Positions 56,696 to 64,000 of a DNA stretch of 64,000 nt are shown here, in pieces. The notes beneath the pieces are model-generated. The model saw only the letters and a program-made list of their open reading frames with translations. It was not told the DNA's origin and searched no databases. The DNA is from Janibacter sp. HTCC2649 (GTDB taxonomy: Bacteria > Actinomycetota > Actinomycetes > Actinomycetales > Dermatophilaceae), in assembly GCF_000152705.1 (NCBI RefSeq), contig NZ_CH672413.1, forward strand, positions 2,794,139-2,858,138. Reading direction: 5' to 3'. The translations under genes and the position numbers were made by a program. How positions within the stretch are numbered: the stretch's first letter is position 1; every line of letters starts with the position of its first letter.

Positions 56696-58354
56696 TCAGA
56701 GTTTGAAGATCTTGACGTCGCTCGGGAGGACGGCCTCGTACTCCTTGCGGATCGTGTCGCCGGCGTCCTTGCGCCAGCGGGCGACTGCCGCATCGAGGTC
56801 CGTGAGTGGTGCGCGCCCGGTGACGATGTCGATGACCTTGTCGTCGAGCGCGGTCCGTGCGGGAGGGCCGAGCTTGGTGTTGGCGTCGGAGTACGTCCCG
56901 GCCGTCGCGTTGCGCCAACCCATCTCGATCAGCTTCTCCTCCTGCTGGTGGACGTACTCGATCGAGTCGGCGTGGCCCGGGAAGAACAGGACGTTCTCCG
57001 GCGAGCTCATGATGTTGAGCGCGCTGCGGACGCCCGGGATGTTCTTGAGTCCGGCCGCGTTGAGGACCGGGCTGCCGTCCGCGTCGGGGGCGAAGTCCTG
57101 GGCCTGGGTGCCGAAGTTCTTCTTGAGGTACTCGGTCGTGCCGAACGGTGCTGACAGCCAGTCCATGAGCGCGAGCAGCTCGCGGATCTTGGCCTCGTTC
57201 GTGGTCTTGAAGGCGGTGAAGCCGACCGTGCCGTAGCCCATGTTGTGGATCGGGGTGATCCCGGACTCGAAGGCGAACGGGATGAGGAGCTCGGTCTCGG
57301 CGTCCGGCTTGGCGTCCCAGAACTTGGAGGCTGCGTGCGGACCGACCTCGACCAGGGCGCCGAGGCTTCCGTTGGCGACGCGCGGCACCGCGTCGGTGAT
57401 GTTGGCATCGGGATAGAACGCGCCCGCCTTGAAGAGCTGCGCGGCGAAGTCGACGGACGCCTTGAACTGCTCGGTCTCGTAGCGGTGGACGAGCTTGCCG
57501 TTTCCGGTGGCCATCCAGTTGCCGAGGACACCGTGCCACTGCGAAATCATGTGGACGACGTTGATGTATGCCGGTTCGAGGGCGTAGCGGTTGCCCTTGG
57601 GGTTGTTGATCTCCTTGACCTTGTCGAGGAACTCGGCGCCCGAGGTGCACTGGAGGCCGTCGACCTGGGCCCACACGGCCTTGTTGCCGAACATGACCTG
57701 ACCAAAGGGCGTCGACGGAATCGGTGCACCCCAGATCTTGCCGTTGACGACCGACGTCTTCCACGACTCCGACTTCAGCGCCGCGAGGTTGGGGTACTCG
57801 AGCACCGCGTCACCGCTGAGGTACTTCGTGAGGTCCTGGAACTTTGCCTCGAGCATCGCGCCGACGTTGGGGATCCCCTGGTTCGGGGGAACCCACATGA
57901 GGTCGGGCAGGTCGTTCGAGGCGAGGACGGTCGCGAACTTGGCGGGGTAGGTGTCGTCGACGACGATCTGCACGTCGAGCTCGCCGCCGAGGGCCTTGTT
58001 GAGGCGGCCCCAGTAGGGGTTGTCCTTCATGCCCGGAGCCACGGCGTCGAAGGTCTGCGACAGCGCTGTGACGCGGCCCTTGAGCGGCGGACCCTTCGTT
58101 GACGCGACGGGGCTGGGCATCTTGCGGAAGCCGGCCTGGAGGCCCTCGGCGTTGCCCGGGAAGTCGGCCTTCGCGCCGGTGAACTCCTTGTAGGTGGGGA
58201 GCTTGAGCGCCGCCGAGTCGGACGCGCCTCCGGCGCTGCCGGGCTTGGGTCCGCGGCTGCAGGAGGCGAGGCTCACGCCGGCGGTGGCCAGTCCCATGGC
58301 GCCGAGGAAGTTCCGGCGGTTGAGGCTGGATGAGGGGGTGGATGAACTCGACAT
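56696..58354 (-). CDS. sugar ABC transporter, solute-binding lipoprotein (family 1)
   Basis: A 552-aa extracellular binding protein. The N-terminus has a twin-arginine motif (NRRNFLGAMGLATAGVSLAS) and ends in a lipobox LASC, so it is exported folded and lipid-anchored. The length and layout fit the LplA/YtcQ type of oligosaccharide-binding proteins that pair with LplB/LplC permeases. Ligand unknown; uronate or plant-type oligosaccharides are common for relatives. ATG 58354 with an RBS in gagagg; the longer frame is rejected because the signal sequence starts here. Confidence 0.87.
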   Translation of the reverse strand: MSSSSTPSSSLNRRNFLGAMGLATAGVSLASCSRGPKPGSAGGASDSAALKLPTYKEFTGAKADFPGNAEGLQAGFRKMPSPVASTKGPPLKGRVTALSQTFDAVAPGMKDNPYWGRLNKALGGELDVQIVVDDTYPAKFATVLASNDLPDLMWVPPNQGIPNVGAMLEAKFQDLTKYLSGDAVLEYPNLAALKSESWKTSVVNGKIWGAPIPSTPFGQVMFGNKAVWAQVDGLQCTSGAEFLDKVKEINNPKGNRYALEPAYINVVHMISQWHGVLGNWMATGNGKLVHRYETEQFKASVDFAAQLFKAGAFYPDANITDAVPRVANGSLGALVEVGPHAASKFWDAKPDAETELLIPFAFESGITPIHNMGYGTVGFTAFKTTNEAKIRELLALMDWLSAPFGTTEYLKKNFGTQAQDFAPDADGSPVLNAAGLKNIPGVRSALNIMSSPENVLFFPGHADSIEYVHQQEEKLIEMGWRNATAGTYSDANTKLGPPARTALDDKVIDIVTGRAPLTDLDAAVARWRKDAGDTIRKEYEAVLPSDVKIFKL

Positions 58355-58418
58355 GGAGAGGACCTCTCGTGTGGATGTGACGCGACGGGATGGGCAGGGC
58401 AGGGGGTGCGAGGGGGCG

Positions 58419-59342
58419 TCAGCCCTTGACTGCTCCGGTGATGACGCCCTTGGTGAAGTGGCGCTGGAGGAACGGATAGAGCAGGCAGATGGGGATGAGA
58501 GCGATGACGACGACGGCCATCTTGAGCGACTGCGGGGGCGCCGTGGATCCGACGCCGAGCTGGTCGGCGGCGACCGATGAGCCCTGGATGACATAGCTGC
58601 GCAGGATGAGCTGGACCGGCCAGAGGTTCTGGTCGTTCACGTAGAGCAGGGCGTTGAAGAAGGAGTTCCAGAAGCCGACGGCATAGAACAGACCGACGAC
58701 GGCGACGACGGCCTTGGACAGCGGCAGCACGATCTTCCAGAGGATCTGCCAGTCGGAGGCGCCGTCCATCTGGGCGCTCTCGATGAGCTCCTTGGGGATG
58801 TTCATGAAGAACGCGCGCATGACGACGAAGTTGAACGCCGCGAACACTCCCGGGAGGATCAGCGACCACACCGTGTCGAGCAGACCGAGCTGACGCACCA
58901 TGAGGAACGACGGGATGAGCCCCGGCGCGAAGAGCAGGGTGAAGAGCACGCCCATGACCACGGGCCGACCGAAGAGCACCTTGCGACTCGTGGCGTAGGC
59001 CATCGTGATCGTGACGAACAGTGCGATGAGAGTGCCGACGACGGTGATGAAGAGACTGACTCCCAACGCCCGGAACATCAGTGGTCCGGTGAGCAGTGCC
59101 TTGTATGCCGCGAGCGTGGGGTGCGTGGGCCACAGGACGTAGCCGCCGGCCTCGACGAGCTCCTTGTCGTCAGCGAGCGAGGTCGAGACGACGACGAGGA
59201 TCGGGATGATGATGGCGACCGCGAAGAGGCCGAGGAAGATGCTCTTGAAGGTCTGAAGGCCCGGCGAGGCCTTCTCCTTCCAGACGGGTCGCCTGCTGTC
59301 ACGGCTGAGCTTGCGTTCGATGGTTGCTGAGGGAACGGTCAT
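58419..59342 (-). CDS. ABC transporter permease (LplC/YtcP-like)
   Basis: A 307-aa inner-membrane permease with six spans. The EAA loop that meets the ATPase is ELIESAQMDGASDWQILWKI. It starts with a basic cytoplasmic stretch and first span IFLGLFAVAIIIPILVVVST. The ATPase gene is not in the window; CUT1 transporters of this type often share a general MsmK/MsiK ATPase encoded elsewhere. It starts 7 bp after the partner permease stop. Confidence 0.9.
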   Translation of the reverse strand: MTVPSATIERKLSRDSRRPVWKEKASPGLQTFKSIFLGLFAVAIIIPILVVVSTSLADDKELVEAGGYVLWPTHPTLAAYKALLTGPLMFRALGVSLFITVVGTLIALFVTITMAYATSRKVLFGRPVVMGVLFTLLFAPGLIPSFLMVRQLGLLDTVWSLILPGVFAAFNFVVMRAFFMNIPKELIESAQMDGASDWQILWKIVLPLSKAVVAVVGLFYAVGFWNSFFNALLYVNDQNLWPVQLILRSYVIQGSSVAADQLGVGSTAPPQSLKMAVVVIALIPICLLYPFLQRHFTKGVITGAVKG

Positions 59343-59349
59343 GGTGGTC

Positions 59350-60396
59350 TCAGCCCTTCTGGTAGATGCCGGCTTCGCCGAACTTGTGGGCGAGCTTGTT
59401 GGCTCCGACGATGAGGATCAGTCCGATGACGCCCTTGAACAGGCCGGCGGCGGCTCCGACGCTCCACCCGCCACCGACGACGCCGGTGAAGTAGGTGAAG
59501 GTGTCGAGGACCTCGGCGGCGTGGGGCCCGACGGCGTCTCGCTGGAGGATGAACTGCTCGAAGCCGACCGACAGGATGTCGCCGATGCGCAGGATGAGCA
59601 GCAGGATGATGACCGGCCGCAGGGCCGGGAGGGTGATGTGCCAGAGGCGACGCCAGCGCCCGGCACCATCGGCCGCAGCCGCCTCGTAGAGCGAGGTGTC
59701 GATGCTCGCCAGGGCCGCGAGGAAGATGATCATGGCCCAGCCGGCGTCCTTCCAGACGAGCTGCGCGACGACGAGCATCGGGAACGTGTCGGGGTTGGTC
59801 ATGAAGGGGATCGCGTCGGCGCCGAGGTCACGCATGGCGTTGTTGACGAGGCCGGCCCCGCCGAGCACCTGCTGGAAGAGCGCGACGACGAGCACCCAGG
59901 ACAGGAAGTGCGGCAGGTAGACGATGCTCTGGAACCAGCGCCGAGCTCGCTGGCTGACGAGCGAGTCGACCGCGACGGCGAGCACGAGTGGCACCGGGAA
60001 GAAGAAGATCAGCTGCCAGCCCGCGAGGTAGAGCGTGTTGGTGAACGCGTTGATGAAGTCGGGGTTGCTGTAGAGCCCGATGAAGTTGTCGAGGCCGACG
60101 AAGTCGGACCAGCTGATACCGAGGTAGGGCTGGTAGTCCTGGAACGCGATGACGTTGCCGAGGATCGGGACGTAGAAGAACAGCAGCAGGAAGAGCACTC
60201 CCGGCACCATCATGAGGAGCATCTGCCGGTCGTTGCGCAGTCGCGTCCGGAAGGACGGGGTGGTGCGAGCGGGCTGGGCGCCCTCCTTGCGCCGACTGCG
60301 ACCGATCCGGCTCTTGCGGTGATCGCTCGGGGCAGGGGTGGGAGTGCTCTCGAGGGACTCGACCGAACCCTGGGTGGGTGGCGTCAACACGGCCAT
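59350..60396 (-). CDS. ABC transporter permease (LplB/YteP-like)
   Basis: A 348-aa permease, with a 55-residue basic cytoplasmic N-terminus and six spans. The EAA loop is EAAAADGAGRWRRLWHITLP. First gene of the transporter operon (permease, permease, binding protein), behind a good promoter at 60468-60496 whose start site is covered by a LacI operator. The long N-terminus is variable in the family; ATG 60396 is used. Confidence 0.9.
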   Translation of the reverse strand: MAVLTPPTQGSVESLESTPTPAPSDHRKSRIGRSRRKEGAQPARTTPSFRTRLRNDRQMLLMMVPGVLFLLLFFYVPILGNVIAFQDYQPYLGISWSDFVGLDNFIGLYSNPDFINAFTNTLYLAGWQLIFFFPVPLVLAVAVDSLVSQRARRWFQSIVYLPHFLSWVLVVALFQQVLGGAGLVNNAMRDLGADAIPFMTNPDTFPMLVVAQLVWKDAGWAMIIFLAALASIDTSLYEAAAADGAGRWRRLWHITLPALRPVIILLLILRIGDILSVGFEQFILQRDAVGPHAAEVLDTFTYFTGVVGGGWSVGAAAGLFKGVIGLILIVGANKLAHKFGEAGIYQKG

Positions 60397-60451
60397 GCGA
60401 TCACTCCTTCGTGATTCCGGTGGATCGGGATACGACCGCTGTGACGGTCAC

Positions 60452-60496
60452 TTAATCGATTCACCGGAGACTAGAGGCGCGTCCGCAAGAGTGCAA
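60452..60496 (-). promoter_or_regulatory. promoter with LacI operator for the sugar ABC operon
   Basis: Read on the minus strand: -35 TTGCAC (complement of 60491-60496), exact 17-bp spacer, -10 TAGTCT (complement of 60468-60473), then TGAATCGATTAA (complement of 60452-60463) 4 bp later, over the likely start site. The operator is identical to the one at 55511. Upstream (to 60540) the DNA is unusually AT-rich. Confidence 0.75.
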
Positions 60497-60601
60497 TAGT
60501 TTGATCACTATCTGTTTGAAATGATCAGATTCAATCACCGGCAAGCTCGTGCTCGGCTCATGCTCAGCCCGTGCTCAGCCGCGCAGCGTCCGGATGCCCA
60601 C

Positions 60602-60642
60602 AAAAAAATCCCGCACCACACGGCATACGCCGGGGTGCGGGA
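60602..60642 (-). terminator. intrinsic terminator of the desaturase gene, with T-tract
   Basis: On the minus strand a 9-bp stem (60609-60617 with 60634-60642, tcccgcacc/ggtgcggga) with a small inner stem is followed by seven T residues (complement of 60602-60608). This is the only terminator in the window with a clear T-run. Confidence 0.88.
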
Positions 60643-60666
60643 CCTTCGTGAAGCGGAACGCGAGGG

Positions 60667-62001
60667 TCAGTAGCGGCGACCCGCGCCACCCTTGCCCTTG
60701 AGTGCCTTCTTGGCCGCCCGCAGGACCGTGGCGCGACGCGTCGTGCCCTCGCGCTTCGGCGGGAGCGACAGCTCGACGACCTTCCAGTAGACGCCGCCGA
60801 CCTGCTTGGCCAGCGAGCCACTGACGTACTTGAGGTCGTTGCGCTGCATGAGGTCGCGGATCTTCGGCGCGATCTCGGAGTAGCGGTTGCTCGGCATGTC
60901 CGGGAAGAGGTGGTGCTCGATCTGGTGGCTCAGGTTGCCCGACATGAGGTGCATGGCCTTCGAGCCGTGGATGTTGCCCGACCCGAGCATCTGGCGGAGG
61001 TACCACTCACCGCGGGTCTCGCCCTCGATCGACGCCTTCTCGAACGTCTCGATGCCGGGCGGGAAGTGGCCGCAGATGATGACCGTGTTGCTCCACACGT
61101 TGCGGACGAGGTTCGCGACGATGTTGGCGGAGAGCGTGTGCGGGGCAGAGCCGGTGAACGTCGCCGCGGCCATCGCCGGGTGGACGACATAGTCCTTGGT
61201 CATCTGCGCCTTGATCTTGGCGATCGTCTGCTTGGCGTTCGCGTGGAACTCGGCCTTCTCCTCCTCGCTCATGCGCTTCTTCTTGGCGAGGTAGCCACCG
61301 AGCTCGAGGTCGTAGGCCGCGATGGAGTACTCGAACAGGAGCGCGTTGGCGACGTGCCAAACCGGCTGGAACAGGTAGAACAGGCTCCACCGCTGGTCCT
61401 GGTCGACGCGCAGGATGCCGTAGCCGAGGTCATTGTCGCGACCGAGCACGTTGGTGAAGGTGTGGTGGATCTGGTTGTGGCTGTGCTTCCACTGCTCGGC
61501 CGGGCTGGCGTGGTCCCATTCCCAGGCGGTCGAGTGGATCTTGGGGTCACGCATCCAGTCCCACTGGCCGTGCATGATGTTGTGCCCGAGCTCCATGTTC
61601 TCGAGGATCTTGGCGACGGAGAGGCCGGCCGTGCCGAGCCACCACATCGGGCGCACGCCCTTGACCTTGACGCCGGAGAAGAGGAGCGCAGCTCGGCTGC
61701 CCATCTCCAGGTAGCGCTGGGCCTTGATGACCTTGCGGATGTATGCCGCGTCGGCAGCTCCGCGTGAATCCATCACTTCCGCACGGATCGCGTCGAGCTC
61801 GCGCCCGATCTCCTCGATCTGCTCGGGGGAGAGGTGCGAGGCGGGGTTCGGGCTGCCCGACTTCTTGAACTCGGGGCGCTGCGGGCGCGGCTCGGCACTC
61901 GTGACGCTGAGGCGCGAATTCATGCTGGGCGCAGGCATGTTGGGGTTCTCGGTGCTGGGTGCAGTCGTGCGGTTCTGGATGCGTTCAGGGGCGAGGGTCA
62001 T
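60667..62001 (-). CDS. membrane fatty-acid desaturase (DesA3-like)
   Basis: A 444-aa acyl-lipid/acyl-CoA desaturase. Three His boxes hold the di-iron centre: GHNIMHGQWDW, HNQIHHTFTN and HQIEHHLFPD. Hydrophobic pairs flank them (ALLFSGVKVKG..., IICGHFPPG). The N-terminal ~75 residues are a polar extension. It should put a delta-9 double bond in stearoyl/palmitoyl chains, using electrons from the reductase encoded 26 bp upstream, the same pair as Rv3229c-Rv3230c. Fluidity control is its likely role. Confidence 0.9.
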   Translation of the reverse strand: MTLAPERIQNRTTAPSTENPNMPAPSMNSRLSVTSAEPRPQRPEFKKSGSPNPASHLSPEQIEEIGRELDAIRAEVMDSRGAADAAYIRKVIKAQRYLEMGSRAALLFSGVKVKGVRPMWWLGTAGLSVAKILENMELGHNIMHGQWDWMRDPKIHSTAWEWDHASPAEQWKHSHNQIHHTFTNVLGRDNDLGYGILRVDQDQRWSLFYLFQPVWHVANALLFEYSIAAYDLELGGYLAKKKRMSEEEKAEFHANAKQTIAKIKAQMTKDYVVHPAMAAATFTGSAPHTLSANIVANLVRNVWSNTVIICGHFPPGIETFEKASIEGETRGEWYLRQMLGSGNIHGSKAMHLMSGNLSHQIEHHLFPDMPSNRYSEIAPKIRDLMQRNDLKYVSGSLAKQVGGVYWKVVELSLPPKREGTTRRATVLRAAKKALKGKGGAGRRY

Positions 62002-62027
62002 GGTGATCTCCTTGGTCTCTCGCGGGG

Positions 62028-63137
62028 TCAGAGTTCGATGTCGCAGCGACCGGCGACGGCGGTGACGCAGGTCTGGATCTTCACGTTCTCGCCGTCTTCG
62101 CCACTCGTGATCTCGCCGTTGCGCAGGTCGCGCACGGACCCTTCACGCATGGTGACGACGCAGCCGAAACAGATGCCCATGCGGCAACCACTCGGCATGA
62201 GGACACCGGCCGCTTCTCCGGCGTCGAGGATCGGGGTGCCACCGTCGGCCTCGAGGGTGACCTTGGTCTTGGTGAAGGTGACGGTGCCACCCTCGCCGGG
62301 CTCGACCACGCTGGGTCGGAAGCGTTCGACGTGCAGCCGGTCGGCGAGTCCCGCTGTCTCCCAATGGGATTCAGCAGCATCGAGCAACCCAGTCGGGCCA
62401 CAGACCCAGACCTCGCGCTCGCGCCAGTCCGGCACGAGCCGGTCCAGGGAGGCGAGGTCGAGGACCCCGGCCACGTCGTCGTGGTTCTCGTGCAGCGCAA
62501 GGCGGCTCGCGGCGGCATACCCGCGAAGTTCGTCACGGAAGATGACGTCCGCCTCGGTGGGGGCGCAGTGGATGTGCGCGACGTCGGCGAGGTCACCCAG
62601 GTGGTTGCGCAACATGCCGATGACGGGCGTGATGCCCGAGCCGGCGGTGATGAACAGCGCCTTGGCGGGCAGCGTCTCGGGGAGGGTGAACTCACCGGTC
62701 GCCTGGTCGAGCATGACGAGGGTGCCGGGGGCGATGGCGCGCACGAGCTGGTTGCTCACCTTGCCGTCGGGGATGGCCTTGGTGGTGAAGCTGATGAGGC
62801 CATCGCCGGTGTCGGCACGGTGGGTGAGGGAGTAGGCACGCCAGAGGCGGACGCCGTCGACGTCGATGCCGACGCGGATGTACTGGCCCGGGCGGTGGCC
62901 GGCCCAACCGCGACCCGGACGGATCGTGATGGTGGCGGCGTCAGCGGTCTCGGGCGTGATGGACACGATGCGACCGCGCAGGTCGGCGCCGGCGCGCATC
63001 GGGTCGATGAGGTCGAGGTAGTCGGAGGGCACGAGCGGGGTGGCCAGTGCGTGGGCGACCTTGCGTGCGCCGTCGAGGAGACCGGCGAGACGAGGCGTAT
63101 GCCGGGTCGCGGGGTTTCGGTTCAGGGTTGCGGTCAC
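62028..63137 (-). CDS. flavin and 2Fe-2S oxidoreductase, electron donor to the desaturase
   Basis: A 369-aa reductase. FAD domain with RPGQYIRVGI (quoted from GHRPGQYIRVG) and RAYSLTHR; NADPH domain with FITAGSGITPVIGML; C-terminal plant-type ferredoxin domain with Cys in SGCRMGICFGC and later QTC (C-x4-C-x2-C...C). Matches mycobacterial Rv3230c, which feeds DesA3. GTG start at 63137 has no Shine-Dalgarno, so the mRNA may be leaderless. Precedes the desaturase gene and is co-transcribed. Confidence 0.9.
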   Translation of the reverse strand: MTATLNRNPATRHTPRLAGLLDGARKVAHALATPLVPSDYLDLIDPMRAGADLRGRIVSITPETADAATITIRPGRGWAGHRPGQYIRVGIDVDGVRLWRAYSLTHRADTGDGLISFTTKAIPDGKVSNQLVRAIAPGTLVMLDQATGEFTLPETLPAKALFITAGSGITPVIGMLRNHLGDLADVAHIHCAPTEADVIFRDELRGYAAASRLALHENHDDVAGVLDLASLDRLVPDWREREVWVCGPTGLLDAAESHWETAGLADRLHVERFRPSVVEPGEGGTVTFTKTKVTLEADGGTPILDAGEAAGVLMPSGCRMGICFGCVVTMREGSVRDLRNGEITSGEDGENVKIQTCVTAVAGRCDIEL

Positions 63138-63140
63138 ATA

Positions 63141-63167
63141 CGGAAGCGTAACCTACGCAAACGTAAC
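63141..63167 (-). promoter_or_regulatory. direct repeats before the reductase-desaturase operon
   Basis: On the minus strand GTTACGTTTGCG and GTTACGCTTCCG, 15 bp apart (complements of 63156-63167 and 63141-63152), sit right against the start codon. The 57-bp gap also has cctacg/cgtagg half sites. It looks like a repressor-binding site for the operon; regulator unknown. Confidence 0.4.
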
Positions 63168-63194
63168 TTACTAGTCCGTAGGTAGCGCCGTGCG

Positions 63195-64000
63195 TCACAT
63201 GGACGGGTCGCCGGCGAGGACCTCGGCGAGACGTGCACCGAACTCGACCGACTTGCCCGGCCACGGACCCTCGGCGCTCGCGAATCCACCGTGGCCACCG
63301 GGGAAGGTCGTCACCGTGATCCCGAGTTCGGCAGCAACACCGCGGGTGGTGCGGCCCGTGATCGCGTCGCCGGTCTCCTCACCGACGCCGAGCACGATGG
63401 GCGGAGTTCCGGTGTTCAGGGCAACGACGTCGGGACGGGTCGACGTGACCGTCGCCGAGCGTTCGGAGAGGAGCGGATCGTCGCGGGACCCGTCGTCCTC
63501 GGTGGGCAGGCCGAACTGCGCCGGGTCGGGCAGGGGCTGCGCGAAGTACTCGTCGGTGAACTCGCCCTGCCAGCTGGTCAGCCCGATGAACGCCGCCATC
63601 CCCGCGCCGAACCCGCGCTCGGCATAGGCAGCAGCAACCTCCGCTGAAGCGCGTGCGACCGCCTCGGCATCGGGCAGGGCCCACATCGCCGGAGGCTCGT
63701 GGGCGACGACCGTGACGAGGTCCTCGGGGTGGGTCGCGGCCCAGGTGAGCGCGGTGACCGCACCCCCGCTGCTGGCGAACAGGTCCACGGGCCCGGCGCC
63801 CAAGTGCTCGACGAGGGCGTGCAGGTCTGCGGCCTGGTCGACGGGGTTCTGGTCAACCCGCCCGTCTCGCCTCGTCGTGCTGCGCCCGAGGCCGCGCGGG
63901 TCATAGGTGACGACGGTCCGGTCCGGGAACTCGGCGGCCAGCGCCGCGAAGCCGTCGGCGCACATCGGCTGCCCGATCATGAGGAGCGGTGGTCGCCCAT
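63195..64000 (-). CDS. alpha/beta hydrolase, 5' end outside window
   Basis: The frame is open to base 64000 and the segment before the first internal Met reads GRPPLLMIGQPMCADGF, the normal strand 3 and oxyanion loop, so the real start lies beyond the window. Features: YDPRGLGRSTT, nucleophile elbow FASSGGAVTAL (Ser in A-S-S-G-G), and C-terminal FPGGHGGFASAEG with the catalytic His. Class: haloperoxidase/epoxide-hydrolase-like; substrate unknown. Confidence 0.82.
   Translation of the reverse strand, partial: GRPPLLMIGQPMCADGFAALAAEFPDRTVVTYDPRGLGRSTTRRDGRVDQNPVDQAADLHALVEHLGAGPVDLFASSGGAVTALTWAATHPEDLVTVVAHEPPAMWALPDAEAVARASAEVAAAYAERGFGAGMAAFIGLTSWQGEFTDEYFAQPLPDPAQFGLPTEDDGSRDDPLLSERSATVTSTRPDVVALNTGTPPIVLGVGEETGDAITGRTTRGVAAELGITVTTFPGGHGGFASAEGPWPGKSVEFGARLAEVLAGDPSM

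Noticed and set aside
684-63104. GGCATAC as a polarised KOPS- or Chi-type signal
   Set aside because: Both orientations are equally frequent (about 29 and 30), so there is no polarity within the window.

Overview
The window is GC-rich chromosomal DNA of an actinobacterium. Evidence: the rpsF-ssb-rpsR-rplI ribosomal cluster next to a class A PBP and a GT87-type membrane protein, lysS-lsr2, radA-disA-mutY, ClpC, Ku with separate LigD domains, and a DesA3-like desaturase with its reductase. My best guess is the Intrasporangiaceae (Janibacter, Knoellia, Phycicoccus or Terrabacter type). That placement is inferred from gene order and composition, not computed. Most of the window is ordinary chromosome. 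I see no prophage, CRISPR array, tRNA or rRNA.

Layout. 1-5.3 kb: partial alpha/beta hydrolase, divergent WYL regulator, PBP1-type enzyme, GT87-like membrane protein. 5.4-7.4 kb: rpsF, ssb, rpsR, rplI. 7.5-10.8 kb: beta-phosphoglucomutase-like HAD and GH65 phosphorylase, translationally coupled. 10.9-16.6 kb: radA, disA, mutY, an MFS transporter, argA. 16.7-22.5 kb: LVIVD protein, DUF305 lipoprotein, clpC, a proline-rich membrane protein. 22.7-26.5 kb: TetR regulator, unknown protein, GT2 polymerase, 74-aa membrane protein and CE4 deacetylase, a set resembling icaR/icaADB. 26.5-28.1 kb: Nei glycosylase and a decayed PadR/ABC-2 locus. 28.1-37.8 kb: ku, a 1771-aa secreted nuclease/5'-nucleotidase, ltrA, and LigD ligase and polymerase domains as two genes. 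37.9-41.9 kb: small secreted and membrane proteins, FhuF-like protein, lsr2, a 56-aa membrane protein, lysS, osmC. 41.9-43.5 kb: an 86-bp tandem repeat array of REP-like palindromes interrupted by an IS30-family element. 43.5-53.7 kb: a complete myo-inositol catabolic operon with a divergent GntR regulator. 53.7-60.5 kb: DUF427 gene and a LacI-controlled sugar ABC transporter with a Gfo/Idh dehydrogenase. 60.6-64 kb: fatty-acid desaturase with its flavin/2Fe-2S reductase, and a partial hydrolase.

How the parts work together. The inositol operon encodes the whole route from inositol to central metabolism (dehydrogenase, IolE, IolB, IolD, IolC, aldolase, IolA) in eight tightly overlapping genes, but has no transporter of its own. 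The neighbouring LacI regulon has identical operators before the permease operon and before its dehydrogenase gene.

What is most unusual is at the DNA level. (i) The heptamer GGCATAC/GTATGCC occurs about 59 times by eye where base composition predicts roughly 7; it lies in all reading frames, in terminators, and forces the rare Ile codon ATA. (ii) A family of ~75-bp palindromes is found between genes, inside the MFS coding sequence, and as a tandem array that the IS30 element has entered. (iii) Other palindromes sit inside the iolB coding sequence. The ica-like polysaccharide cluster is the best candidate for an undescribed functional system.
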